Below, in pieces: positions 1 through 8,609 of a DNA stretch of 64,000 nt. The translations under genes and the position numbers were made by a program. This DNA is from an uncultured Muribaculum sp. (lineage in GTDB: Bacteria; Bacteroidota; Bacteroidia; Bacteroidales; Muribaculaceae): contig CAJUMZ010000002.1 of assembly GCA_910587665.1 (NCBI GenBank), positions 124,001 to 188,000 of the forward strand, given 5' to 3'. Positions within the stretch are counted from its first letter, which is position 1; each line of letters opens with the position of its first letter. Under the pieces are notes generated by a model, which was not told the DNA's origin, ran no database searches, and saw only the letters and a program-made list of their open reading frames with translations.

Positions 1-1
1 C

Positions 2-943
2 TACATAGGGTCAAAGATATTTGAGGCCGAGGGAGTCAGCAAGCGATATGGCGACAAAGTGATACTCGATGACTTTACCTATACATTCGCCCGCTATGAG
101 AAATTGGGCATAATCGGGCATAATGGAGCGGGCAAATCCACTTTTATCAAGATGCTCCAGGGTCTTGTAGCCGCCGACAGCGGTGAGTGGAACGTAGGCG
201 AGACAGTAAGATTCGGCTACTACAGCCAGGAAGGGATAGCCTTTGACGACAACAAGCGCGTGATCGACGCCATAACCGAGATCGCGGATGACATCGTGGT
301 CAACGGCGACCAGCGCTATTCCCCGATGCAATTTCTCACCCACTTCCTGTTTTCGCCCGCCGACCAACAGAAATATATCCGGACACTCAGCGGGGGCGAA
401 CGTGCACGCCTGCACCTTGCGGCCGTATTGATGCGCTCGCCCAACTTCTTGATCCTTGACGAGCCGACCAACGACCTTGACATCGTGACACTCGGTATAC
501 TTGAGGATTATCTGCGCGGATTCAAGGGATGCCTTATTGTCGTGAGCCATGACCGATTTTTTCTGGACAGCATTGTCGATCACCTGTTTGTGTTTGAGGG
601 CGAGGGAGTCATCAGGGATTTCCCGGGAAATTACACCGAATACCGCGCGTATGAAGAGGAACGCCGCAAGCTATCCGCCCCCGAAAAGCCTGTACAAGCG
701 TCAAAAGAGAAGCCACGGCGCGAGCGCGACAGCAACAAGATGACATTCAAGGAGCGCAAGGAATTTGAGTCGCTGACCGAAGAGATCGACTCGCTGAATG
801 TGGAAAAAGCCGAATTGGAAGCCATTTTTAACAGCGGCGCAGTCGTGACCGACATAGCGGAGAAATCGGCACGTTACGAAGAGGTGAAATCACTTCTTGA
901 CGAAAAAGAGATGCGGTGGCTCGAACTGTCGGAAAAGAACTGA
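2..943 (+). CDS. ABC-F family ATPase, C-terminal part (5' end outside window)
   Basis: The reading frame is already open at base 2, so the gene begins upstream; 313 codons are visible. They cover the second ABC domain of an ABC-F protein: Walker A GHNGAGKST (about residue 39), signature LSGGERARL, Walker B FLILDEPTNDLD and the switch SHDRFF. A basic and acidic tail follows, ending in a predicted coiled coil (FESLTEEIDSLNVEKAELE), as in Uup-type ABC-F members. ABC-F proteins are soluble and lack membrane domains; they act on the ribosome or, for Uup, on DNA-linked processes. The GTG at 59 falls in the middle of the domain and is not a real start. Which ABC-F subgroup it belongs to needs the missing N-terminal half. 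Confidence 0.88.
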   Translation, partial: YIGSKIFEAEGVSKRYGDKVILDDFTYTFARYEKLGIIGHNGAGKSTFIKMLQGLVAADSGEWNVGETVRFGYYSQEGIAFDDNKRVIDAITEIADDIVVNGDQRYSPMQFLTHFLFSPADQQKYIRTLSGGERARLHLAAVLMRSPNFLILDEPTNDLDIVTLGILEDYLRGFKGCLIVVSHDRFFLDSIVDHLFVFEGEGVIRDFPGNYTEYRAYEEERRKLSAPEKPVQASKEKPRRERDSNKMTFKERKEFESLTEEIDSLNVEKAELEAIFNSGAVVTDIAEKSARYEEVKSLLDEKEMRWLELSEKN

Positions 944-1021
944 GCAATCGCAGGGATAATGCGTGCTGCGGTCGACCTTCCCGGTCGCCCCTACATTATT
1001 GGATAAATATCTGCAACGCTA

Positions 1022-1996
1022 TTATAGTATAGCATTGAGAAGCGAGGCTATGTCACGATAGGCAATACCTCTGTAGACGAAAGCGTCATGAGTGACAGTG
1101 ATCTCACAGGGTTCCGAATCAACAACCGCGATCGCGTTGCGGGCAAGAGCCTTTACCAACATGTCATGTCGAATCCCCTCGCCTTTGACAGAGATTTCCC
1201 GTACAGGAGTCACAGATACCCGAAAAACGCCGGATGAGGAGTCAAAGGTCACCCCGTCACGCACAAAATAGCGTGCAAGGCTCCCGTCAAGGGCAAGATC
1301 CTCCGGCGTACCGGTCGTGACACCGTGATTGCGGTCGATAAGCCAGATCCTGTCAGCTGTCAATAGGGCAAGGTCAAGGTCGTGGGTCGACATGAATATT
1401 GTCTTGCCATATCGGCGTGAGAGCGAGAGCAAGAGCTGCATAAGTTCAACCTTGCTCGGAAAGTCAAGGAAAGCCGTCGGCTCATCGAGAAATATGACGG
1501 GTGTCTGTTGGGCAAGTGCCTTGGCTATCATCACTTTCTGCCGCTCCCCGTCGCTGAGTGTATGGGTCATTCTGTCGGAAAGAGAGGAAATACCGACAAG
1601 CGACATCGCTTCATCGACCACGGCATTGTCCTCATCAGAAAGCCTGCCCCAAAATCCGGTATAGGGTGTACGCCCCAGCCCGACGAGCTCCCGCGCCGAC
1701 ATATTTTCAAGCGCCGGCTTGTCGGTAAGCACCACCCCTATGAGACGCGCGCGCTCCGTATTGGAATACGAGTCGAGCGGTTTTCCCAACAATGTTATTT
1801 TCCCTTTCAACGGAGAGATGAATGTCGAAAGTGTCTTCAACAAGGTTGATTTTCCTGCGCCATTCGGTCCGAGCAGGCAAGTCAGTTCGCCGCCGCGCAA
1901 TGAGGCGTTTATCCCATGGGTCACAACTTTCTTATCGCCACCCGAAGAGTAGCCGGTAGAAAGGTTGTCAATATTTATTGTAATATCATGTCTCAT
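1022..1996 (-). CDS. btuD: Cobalamin/iron-type ABC transporter ATP-binding protein (BtuD-like)
   Basis: This 324-residue protein is the ATPase of the B12 importer. It has Walker A GPNGAGKST, signature LSDGERQKV, Walker B VIFLDEPTAFLD and the H-loop MSTHDLDLA, as in the FecE/BtuD family. The start is set at the ATG at 1996 (MRHDITINI), because the longer frame would run back into btuC. After the ABC domain (about 250 residues) there are some 75 extra residues of mixed alpha/beta character. This makes it longer than the usual 250-270 residue ATPases; the role of the tail is unknown. It is the last gene of the riboswitch-controlled operon and starts 11 bases after btuC. Substrate is inferred from the operon. 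Confidence 0.88.
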   Translation of the reverse strand: MRHDITINIDNLSTGYSSGGDKKVVTHGINASLRGGELTCLLGPNGAGKSTLLKTLSTFISPLKGKITLLGKPLDSYSNTERARLIGVVLTDKPALENMSARELVGLGRTPYTGFWGRLSDEDNAVVDEAMSLVGISSLSDRMTHTLSDGERQKVMIAKALAQQTPVIFLDEPTAFLDFPSKVELMQLLLSLSRRYGKTIFMSTHDLDLALLTADRIWLIDRNHGVTTGTPEDLALDGSLARYFVRDGVTFDSSSGVFRVSVTPVREISVKGEGIRHDMLVKALARNAIAVVDSEPCEITVTHDAFVYRGIAYRDIASLLNAIL

Positions 1997-2006
1997 GTCA
2001 ATACAG

Positions 2007-2999
2007 CTATTTACGACGGCGGAGCAATACCCACAACACCACAGGCGCCCCGACAAGCGGGGTTACGGCATTGACCGGAAGTACCCCTGACGAGGGGAGC
2101 ATGCACAACAACGAGCAGCCAAGTGCGACAACCGACCCACATAAAATAGTGGCCGGCATGAGTATGCGGTGATTGTCGGTGCGGAAAATCATGCGCGCTA
2201 TATGAGGCACGGCAAGCCCGATGAATGACACCGGACCGCAATATGCAGTTATCACGGCCGAGAGCAATCCGGTGGCAAGCAGCAGCACGTTTCTTACAAG
2301 CTTGATGTTGACACCGAGATTAGCGGCATATCCGGCACCCAAGAGCATCACGTTAAGCGGCTTTATGAGGAGCAACGCCATAAATATGCCGGATAGAGTC
2401 ACACCGGCAAACAGCGGCAATTGCTGCAACGACACCCCGTTAAAGCTGCTCATGCCCCACATCACATAGCTCTGGATCCCTTCGGCCGTGGAGGCATAGT
2501 TAAGAAGCATGATCACCGATGAAGCGAGGTAGCCAATCATGATTCCGGTGATGAGCAGCATAAGGTCATTGCGGATTAGCGATGACAAGCCGAGCAACAA
2601 GCCCATTATCAGCATACTGCCTATAAAAGCGCCCAAAATCACCGCCGCATAACCACCTATCGTAAGCGAGCCGACAGCTACAGAGCCGCCGAAAAACAGA
2701 AGCACCACGGCGACACCGAGACTCGCGCCTGAAGTGATGCCAAGTATCGAAGGCCCGGCAAGCGGATTGCGGAACGAGGTCTGCAGCATCAGACCCGACA
2801 CGGCAAGTCCTGCTCCCGCAAGGAGTGCGGTGACCGCCGCAGGCAAGCGGCTTCCCATGACAATGAATCCTGCCGCGCCTCGGGTATCGTCGCCAAGCAG
2901 AATCTCCACGACATCACGCGCCGGAATCTCCACCGAGCCTAAAAACAGGTTCAGCAGAAACAATACCACCACCGTTATGGAGATTATGGCAAACTTCAT
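2007..2999 (-). CDS. btuC: FecCD-family ABC permease, BtuC-like
   Basis: A 330-residue polytopic inner-membrane protein with about ten hydrophobic segments, typical of the FecCD/BtuC permease family. Visible family features are the N-terminal segment with GSRLPAAVTALLAGAGLA, the GPSILGITSGASLG stretch, and the late CGPVSFIGLAVPHIAR motif that contacts the ATPase. It should form a homodimer that moves cobalamin across the inner membrane with BtuD and BtuF. It lies 4 bases after btuF and 11 bases before btuD on the same strand. FecCD permeases also carry iron siderophores; the cobalamin assignment comes from the upstream riboswitch and the BtuG-like gene. Confidence 0.9.
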   Translation of the reverse strand: MKFAIISITVVVLFLLNLFLGSVEIPARDVVEILLGDDTRGAAGFIVMGSRLPAAVTALLAGAGLAVSGLMLQTSFRNPLAGPSILGITSGASLGVAVVLLFFGGSVAVGSLTIGGYAAVILGAFIGSMLIMGLLLGLSSLIRNDLMLLITGIMIGYLASSVIMLLNYASTAEGIQSYVMWGMSSFNGVSLQQLPLFAGVTLSGIFMALLLIKPLNVMLLGAGYAANLGVNIKLVRNVLLLATGLLSAVITAYCGPVSFIGLAVPHIARMIFRTDNHRILMPATILCGSVVALGCSLLCMLPSSGVLPVNAVTPLVGAPVVLWVLLRRRK

Positions 3000-3003
3000 T
3001 GTA

Positions 3004-4140
3004 TCACGGTTTCATTTTTGTAAAATATCGGGGCGCGATATTGTCAAACTTCTCCGGATGAAAAATCATGATCAGGTCGTTCAAAAGCCATTGCGGATGA
3101 AACGGCACCTCCTCATAAAAATATGTCCGGGAAGTATTGCAGCCATACACCCTCCCACTTTTCAACGCATCAAACTGCCGGTATATTGCATTGTCGTCGG
3201 AGAGCTCGCCCAAAGTCTTGTCGGATGACTGCGAATATCTCACAAGCCACACATCGGCGTCGGACGCCTTATAAAGCACCTCTTCCCCGCTAAGCCCGAC
3301 GCTGCCGCTCTGCATATAGGAGTCAAAGGGATTATCTCCGCCGGCATCCTTGATAAATATGCCCATTGTGGAATTGGCGGCAGGCACATACCACGCCTGT
3401 CCGTAAAGACGGTCGATGATCACCTTGGGCGCGACCGCCGTCGTGTCGACCGACTGTTTCAATGCAAGATACTCCGCCTTTGTGTCGGCAAACATGCGCG
3501 CCGCCACATCCTCCTTGCCGAAAAGCATACCGTAAAACTTCATCCATTCGGCACGCCCGAGCGGTGATGTCTCCATATAGTCGGCACATTCTATTAACGG
3601 GATACCGAGCTGCCCGACCTTTCCGTAGGTGCCGGAATTTTCAAACGGAGAAAGCATTATGCCGTCAGGCTCAATCGCGATTATACGCTCGATGTCGGGC
3701 GACGTACCGACACCGCAGTCGGCGATCACACCTGAGGCTATGCGGCGTGCAAGCTCGGGCTGATGGATGTAAGGGGCGTCACACACACCCTTGATTGCAT
3801 CAATAGAGCCGAACTCAGAGACAAGGCTGTTGTGGACCGACGAGTAGATGAGGGCGCGCTTCAGCGGAGTCCTGACCACAGTGCCATGTGGTAGATTTCC
3901 GGGCAGTTTCACGCTATCAGGCACAAGGATATAAGTATGCAGCACGGAAGCGGCATTCCACGGATTTCTGACTTCAGCCGTGATATAACCGTCGTAACGC
4001 ACAAGGAGCAGATTGTCGGCATACTCCATTTTTATGGTGTCGCCGCCTTCCGAGATAATATCAGCATTGCCGCCCTTGCATGATGCAAGGAACGGCAACA
4101 CCGCTACCAAAAGTAACCTGATCAAAGGCTTTATGTCCAT
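3004..4140 (-). CDS. btuF: Periplasmic substrate-binding lipoprotein of B12 transporter (BtuF-like)
   Basis: A 378-residue lipoprotein: a short signal peptide ends in the lipobox LASC (Cys21). The mature protein has the two-lobed periplasmic binding protein layout of the helical-backbone metal/B12 receptor family, with the EPDGIMLSPFENS segment of the first lobe and a central linking helix (RMFADTKAEYLAL). It would hand cobalamin from the outer-membrane receptor to BtuC. It lies 18 bases after the BtuG-like gene and 4 bases before btuC. The sequence alone does not separate a B12 from a siderophore receptor; the riboswitch makes B12 or a corrinoid much more likely. Confidence 0.85.
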   Translation of the reverse strand: MDIKPLIRLLLVAVLPFLASCKGGNADIISEGGDTIKMEYADNLLLVRYDGYITAEVRNPWNAASVLHTYILVPDSVKLPGNLPHGTVVRTPLKRALIYSSVHNSLVSEFGSIDAIKGVCDAPYIHQPELARRIASGVIADCGVGTSPDIERIIAIEPDGIMLSPFENSGTYGKVGQLGIPLIECADYMETSPLGRAEWMKFYGMLFGKEDVAARMFADTKAEYLALKQSVDTTAVAPKVIIDRLYGQAWYVPAANSTMGIFIKDAGGDNPFDSYMQSGSVGLSGEEVLYKASDADVWLVRYSQSSDKTLGELSDDNAIYRQFDALKSGRVYGCNTSRTYFYEEVPFHPQWLLNDLIMIFHPEKFDNIAPRYFTKMKP

Positions 4141-4158
4141 GTCAACCTACCGGCATTA

Positions 4159-5304
4159 TCAATAGAAGAAGACGGCATCACGCGGATTCTGACCACCGCA
4201 GTCAAATTTTCCGACATAACTGCCGTCGTTCTTGAAGCGGTACATCACACCGTTGCTGTCGGAGTAATTTGTAACACCGATATATATGTCGCCGGTTGAG
4301 TCGCTTACCGTCATCATTGAGATGCTTGAAGTGGCAAGCTCGACAGGAGCGTTTTTAAGGAATGACGCAGTATTTAGGCGACCGCTCTTTATGTCGTAGG
4401 AGCTGAAAGTATTGTTGGTTGTCACTGCGGACCAGTTGCTGTAGTCGGTACGTGAATCCACTATATACAACATGTCGTCACCTGCGGCCATATTAGTCGC
4501 ATAGCCGATTTCAGTCACAGCATTGTTATTATCGGGATCAATCATCTGCAGCACATAGCTCTCACGACCGTAATTCCAAGAGATAAGGAAGAGTTTGTCA
4601 TCCTCTTCAAGAAGTTTGTTGGGGTTCTGCTCAACGACAATGGTCTCTTTAAGGGTGAATGTATGCAGGTCGACCACAAACAAGTCTTTCTTATAAATAT
4701 AGTCATTTTGACCGGTTTCGGGATTTTTTGAGATCTCGTAAGAATTAGCCACATAGAGGCAGTCATTCTCGATAGCCACGCCTTCAAGATTGGCACCCGG
4801 AGTTTTCAACTTGGCTACCACCTTCAGGGTATTGGCATCAATCTTAGCGACAATGCCCCCATAGAAAGAAGCGTAAACATAACCGTCTTCAGCAGCGAGA
4901 TAACGCACACCGCCCTGAAGCTCGGGATCTTCGGAGAAAAGCGTACGCGCCTCCTGCACGCATGCAGTATTGAGCTTCACGATATAGTTGGAGCCGTATA
5001 CCGAGACATAGATATTTTTGCCATACTTGATCATGCACTGCCCGGTGTCACCGAGACGGCTGCCGTTCTGGTCAAAAAAGATGTCGGCAACGAATTTCGG
5101 CTCGCCTTCCCCGGGGTTGTAGAGGCTTATAGAGGAATTGTTAGCCGACATCGTACCCTCGTTGAGGATATACATCCTTGATTCCGGAAGCTCGACTTTT
5201 GAGTCATCATCGTTCCACTTGGGTTCGTCATTATCATCACTGCATGAAGTGAAAAATCCGCCAAACGCAACAACGGCGGCAATTGCAAAATAAAGTTTTT
5301 TCAT
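4159..5304 (-). CDS. btuG: BtuG-like surface beta-propeller lipoprotein (YncE/DUF5074 type)
   Basis: A 381-residue lipoprotein with lipobox FTSC at about residue 21, followed at once by SDDNDE. That acidic stretch matches the Bacteroidetes signal for export to the cell surface. The body is a repeat-rich beta-propeller of the YncE/DUF5074 type (repeats such as VVDLHTFTLKETIVVEQNP and AKIDANTLKVVAKL). It lies between btuB and btuF in a cobalamin-riboswitch operon, the position known for BtuG, the surface protein that captures B12 in gut Bacteroides and sits on BtuB. The function is inferred from family and place; the binding residues were not checked. A generic surface propeller is the alternative. 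Confidence 0.8.
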   Translation of the reverse strand: MKKLYFAIAAVVAFGGFFTSCSDDNDEPKWNDDDSKVELPESRMYILNEGTMSANNSSISLYNPGEGEPKFVADIFFDQNGSRLGDTGQCMIKYGKNIYVSVYGSNYIVKLNTACVQEARTLFSEDPELQGGVRYLAAEDGYVYASFYGGIVAKIDANTLKVVAKLKTPGANLEGVAIENDCLYVANSYEISKNPETGQNDYIYKKDLFVVDLHTFTLKETIVVEQNPNKLLEEDDKLFLISWNYGRESYVLQMIDPDNNNAVTEIGYATNMAAGDDMLYIVDSRTDYSNWSAVTTNNTFSSYDIKSGRLNTASFLKNAPVELATSSISMMTVSDSTGDIYIGVTNYSDSNGVMYRFKNDGSYVGKFDCGGQNPRDAVFFY

Positions 5305-5334
5305 TTTTTAATAATCCAATCTATTTATTGTAAT

Positions 5335-7365
5335 TCAAAATTTAAATATTCCTGTCAATCGCCATGAACGCCCCGGCATAGGATAAAACTTTATGACGTC
5401 GTATTGCTTGTCGGCAAGGTTGACTATCTCGCCGCGCAATGTAAGGCCACATCCGCGAAAACGGAATTCCCTTGACAGAGAGAACGTCTGTTCGGCATAT
5501 CCGTCAATCTCGTTAGCCTTTATATTTTCCGCCATGTAATAGCGCATGCCCACAGCCACTACCGAATATCCGACATTGACCCAAGGGGTCTCCACTATTA
5601 GTGAGGCATTGCCGCTGTGCTCGGGAGTATATGGCAGTTGTGCCTTGTAATTGCGGGAGTCCTTGTCGGTGACATTGAGTGCACGCTGCCACGTGTATGC
5701 CCCGCTGACGACAAGCGCGATATCCCACGGTAAAGAAAATGCAGTCGAAAGCGTGACATCAAGTCCGGTCACACGCGCCTTACCGTAATTTGTCATTCGC
5801 CAGGCATATGTGGTGGGGAAAGCCACAATCTTGTCGGTCACGTCATTATAATATGCGTCAACGGTCACCGAGAGGTAATCCATAGCCGGGAAAAGCGAGC
5901 GACTCCACGTGACACCTACATCAAACTCATCGGCCTTTTCCGGGCGCAGCACACGGCTTCCGAGACGGTCGTAGTAAAGGTCATTGAATGTAGGCACCCT
6001 GAATGTGCTTTTATACATAGCCCTGAAATATAGCATCTCGCCGGCAAACGGCTTCACGCTCACCGACAGCGACGGGGCAAGACGCTTTATGTCATGCGGC
6101 CGGTCGCCGGTCTTGACCCGCTCGGTGATATAAGTGCCGACAAGCGAGCCGGAAAGCGTCACCACGGAAGATTGCCATCGCGCGCTCAACGCAGTCAGCG
6201 AAGTGTAGCGCACGGGATCCGGGCAACCCGTCATCGTGCTGACCAGAGTATTCACGATCCCATCTTGAGCCAGGGCCAAAGTCACATTTTTCACCGGGCG
6301 GTAGAGTCCGGTTGCCGACAGGTAGTATTCGTTTTGCTTGTGGACAGCCTCATAATGGTTGCCGGTAAATTGCGGGCCTTCCTCGGTGTCCTTGTTCCAT
6401 CCGTAATTATATTTTGCCTGAGCCTGCAATTCCCATTTCGGCGAAAAAGACTTACGGTAACGCGCCTGAACGAAAGCGTTCCTGTCCCACAGCTTCTCGG
6501 TCGACACGGGATTGTAAAGCACGACCGCGCCCGGCAACCCGCGTTTTGAGTAAAAATAATAGCCCTTTACCTGCAGGTCACCGCCATCGGGCATGTCGTA
6601 ATACACATTAGCCTCGCCGTGCCATGAGTCGATCGCCGAATTGTTTCGCCGCTCTCGGGTAACGTTCTTGCCGTTGACCAATGTAAAAGGATAGTTTCCG
6701 TCGGCACGCAGGAATGTGCCGTCAAGAGAAGTGGTGACCCGCGATCCGATTTTCTGCCACCATCTTACCGAAGGGCTGACGTAACCGAACGAGCCGCCAC
6801 TCATCGTCACGCGGAACCGCGCATTGCGCGAATCATCGAAATAAGGGCGCTCGGTAGTGATGCCGAGTACCGCCGCCGAGGCATACAGGCGCGCACTCTG
6901 GAGCATATCCTCAGTCTGCCCGACGGCAAGCGACAACATGCCTACATTGTCAAGAGAAAAACGCCCTATGTCGACCTGCCCAGCCTGACAATTGCTGACC
7001 GGGGTGCCGTCGTAGCTCACCGCCGTATGGTGAGCGCCCATGTTGCGCACCGAGACAGTCTTCAACCCGCCGATACCACCGTAATCGCGCACATTGGTAC
7101 CGGCGAAACGGCGCACGGCATCGGCGACGCCCTGCACACCGAGCCGATTCATGTCGTCAATTGAAAGTGTCTGTACTGGTACAGCCGTGGCCACCTTGTT
7201 AGGCGCACGGCGCGATGTCACCGTAACCTCGTCGATCCGATGCACCTTACCGGTAATGGAATCGACATCGGCTGCCGACACATCAAACGACAAAATCGCG
7301 ACCACTCCCATCAGGAAGCAGCGCACACAAATAATCCGTGCTGTAATCTCTTTATGTCCTCTCAT
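5335..7365 (-). CDS. btuB: TonB-dependent outer-membrane cobalamin receptor (BtuB)
   Basis: A 676-residue TonB-dependent receptor. A signal peptide comes first, then a TonB-box-like segment (DEVTVTSRR), a plug domain (about residues 60-170, with VADAVRRFAGTNVRDYGGIGG and RNMGAHHTAVSYDG), and a 22-strand-type barrel ending in an aromatic residue (GIFKF). The NVRDYGGIGG plug motif and the length fit BtuB and related vitamin receptors. It is the first gene after the cobalamin riboswitch and is followed 30 bases later by the BtuG-like gene. Expression should fall when cobalamin is plentiful. The start at 7365 gives a somewhat long signal peptide; an internal Met at residue 19 is a possible alternative. 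Confidence 0.9.
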   Translation of the reverse strand: MRGHKEITARIICVRCFLMGVVAILSFDVSAADVDSITGKVHRIDEVTVTSRRAPNKVATAVPVQTLSIDDMNRLGVQGVADAVRRFAGTNVRDYGGIGGLKTVSVRNMGAHHTAVSYDGTPVSNCQAGQVDIGRFSLDNVGMLSLAVGQTEDMLQSARLYASAAVLGITTERPYFDDSRNARFRVTMSGGSFGYVSPSVRWWQKIGSRVTTSLDGTFLRADGNYPFTLVNGKNVTRERRNNSAIDSWHGEANVYYDMPDGGDLQVKGYYFYSKRGLPGAVVLYNPVSTEKLWDRNAFVQARYRKSFSPKWELQAQAKYNYGWNKDTEEGPQFTGNHYEAVHKQNEYYLSATGLYRPVKNVTLALAQDGIVNTLVSTMTGCPDPVRYTSLTALSARWQSSVVTLSGSLVGTYITERVKTGDRPHDIKRLAPSLSVSVKPFAGEMLYFRAMYKSTFRVPTFNDLYYDRLGSRVLRPEKADEFDVGVTWSRSLFPAMDYLSVTVDAYYNDVTDKIVAFPTTYAWRMTNYGKARVTGLDVTLSTAFSLPWDIALVVSGAYTWQRALNVTDKDSRNYKAQLPYTPEHSGNASLIVETPWVNVGYSVVAVGMRYYMAENIKANEIDGYAEQTFSLSREFRFRGCGLTLRGEIVNLADKQYDVIKFYPMPGRSWRLTGIFKF

Positions 7366-7387
7366 CCTCGAAAGAAAAACATTATAT

Positions 7388-7572
7388 ACTTCACGCAGGC
7401 AGGTCTTCGGACTTATTTCAGGTCTATCTCAGGCGCCTTCCCGGATTACTTCGCCGCAACCCAGTGGCTGTTGCCTGTTACCTTTAATGAAAATTACCGC
7501 AGCGGGACTGTCCGGGATTCTCACCCGTGTTCCCTTTTAATCGCCGACCGACATACAGCAGGCGAACCAACG
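7388..7572 (-). ncRNA. Cobalamin (AdoCbl) riboswitch
   Basis: Read on the minus strand, this leader has the conserved cobalamin riboswitch blocks in order: GGGAA with GGTGAGAATCC (7525-7515), the core GCCACTG (7468-7462), GGGAAGGCGCC (about 7441-7431) and the B12 box region AGTCCGAAGACCTGCCTGC (7413-7395). It ends about 25 bases before the btuB start codon, so it can occlude ribosome entry when the ligand is bound. It controls the five-gene uptake operon. The outer boundaries are approximate. Confidence 0.96.
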
Positions 7573-7578
7573 CGACCG

Positions 7579-7609
7579 CAAAGGTACAACATTTTTTCCG
7601 CCATGCAAA
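7579..7609 (-). promoter_or_regulatory. Promoter of the btuBGFCD operon
   Basis: On the minus strand a TTTG box (7609-7606) is followed after 19 bases by TACCTTTG (7586-7579). This matches the Bacteroidetes primary sigma consensus. Transcription should start around 7572, exactly where the riboswitch fold begins. Confidence 0.75.
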
Positions 7610-7697
7610 AAACTTTTTATCAGCAAACCGGACTCAATTTCTTAACAAAGCTGCAACTTACGGTAGATCAGCACAATATTTTAACTGATTTTTATAA

Positions 7698-7705
7698 TAT
7701 GTTTG
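7698..7705 (+). promoter_or_regulatory. Possible -7 box for the DUF892 gene
   Basis: TATGTTTG fits TAnnTTTG and lies about 100 bases before the gene. No good -33 box was seen, so this is weak. The rest of 7610-7803 is AT-rich and shows nothing else. Confidence 0.35.
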
Positions 7706-7803
7706 GAATTGTTCTAAAACCATAATGCCTAAAAACATGTTTTCTAAGCATGTAATGCCGGATATTACATTGTCAACATTTTTACAACTAAACCTTTTTA
7801 ATT

Positions 7804-8436
7804 ATGGAAACCAAAGCTAAAAAAGAGACCCCTGCCAAGAAGGAGGATGCCAAGGCAAAGGCGGAAACTAAGACAAAAGATGTAGCTGACTCAAAAGCTG
7901 ACAAGAAAGTTGCCACCGACACAAAAAGCAAGAGCAAGGAGAGTGGTACTGAATTCCGTGAATTTTTCATTGAAGAGCTCAAAGATATCCTATGGGCTGA
8001 GAAGGCACTACTCAAGGCTCTGCCGAAAATGCGCAAAGCCGCCTCCGGTAAAGAGCTCGCAGCTTCATTTGACGCACACCTGTCGGAAACCGAGGAGCAG
8101 ATCTCCACCCTCGAACAGGTATTTGAGCTAATGGGAGAGAAACCAAAGACCAAGAAGTGCGACGCGATGGAAGGTCTTATTTCAGAAACGGAGAGCATAA
8201 TCTCCGATACGGAAAAGGGTACGGCAATACGCGACGCCGGACTGATTCTCGCGGCGCAGAAGGTGGAGCACTATGAGATAGCCACTTACGGGACTCTTGC
8301 AGCCCTTGCCGATGCAATGCAGGAGGCGAAGGTAGCAAAGCTGCTCCGCTCAATCTTACGTGACGAAAAGGATTCTGACAAGAAGCTGACCGCACTCGCC
8401 CTTGAATCGGTCAATGAGGAAGCTTCGGAAGAATAG
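7804..8436 (+). CDS. Ferritin-like DUF892 (YciE/YciF) protein with Lys/Ala-rich tail
   Basis: A 210-residue protein. Residues 1-50 are a low-complexity tail of Lys, Ala, Thr, Asp and Glu. The rest is a DUF892 four-helix ferritin-like domain, starting FREFFIEELKDILWAEKAL. Candidate metal ligands are the Glu and His residues in AEKAL, HLSETEEQ and QKVEHYEIATYG. Family members (YciE/YciF) are linked to osmotic, oxidative and stationary-phase stress; the exact reaction is not established. The lysine-rich tail looks like those of histone-like proteins and could bind nucleic acid; that is inference. It stands alone, convergent with pfp. Confidence 0.85.
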   Translation: METKAKKETPAKKEDAKAKAETKTKDVADSKADKKVATDTKSKSKESGTEFREFFIEELKDILWAEKALLKALPKMRKAASGKELAASFDAHLSETEEQISTLEQVFELMGEKPKTKKCDAMEGLISETESIISDTEKGTAIRDAGLILAAQKVEHYEIATYGTLAALADAMQEAKVAKLLRSILRDEKDSDKKLTALALESVNEEASEE

Positions 8437-8460
8437 TCCATCCTCACAATAAAAATAACG

Positions 8461-8491
8461 TACCACATGCAGATGCACTCGGCATGTGGTA
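8461..8491 (+). terminator. Hairpin after the DUF892 gene
   Basis: A 10-bp perfect stem (TACCACATGC / GCATGTGGTA) with an 11-base loop sits 25 bases after the stop codon. The following T content is weak, so termination is likely but not certain. Confidence 0.5.
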
Positions 8492-8511
8492 TGCTATTTA
8501 TACAGACCTTA

Positions 8512-8560
8512 TATAAAAAAGGAATCGCCTGAGAGCGACATTGCTCCCCCGAGGCGATTC
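8512..8560 (-). terminator. Rho-independent terminator of pfp
   Basis: On the minus strand the stem GAATCGCCT / AGGCGATTC (8560-8552 and 8530-8522) is followed by CC and a run of T (8520-8512). It lies about 50 bases past the pfp stop codon. Confidence 0.8.
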
Positions 8561-8609
8561 CTGCAAGCTGTGATTCGGGTTTTATCGTTGGCTGTCAGCC
8601 GAAATCATA

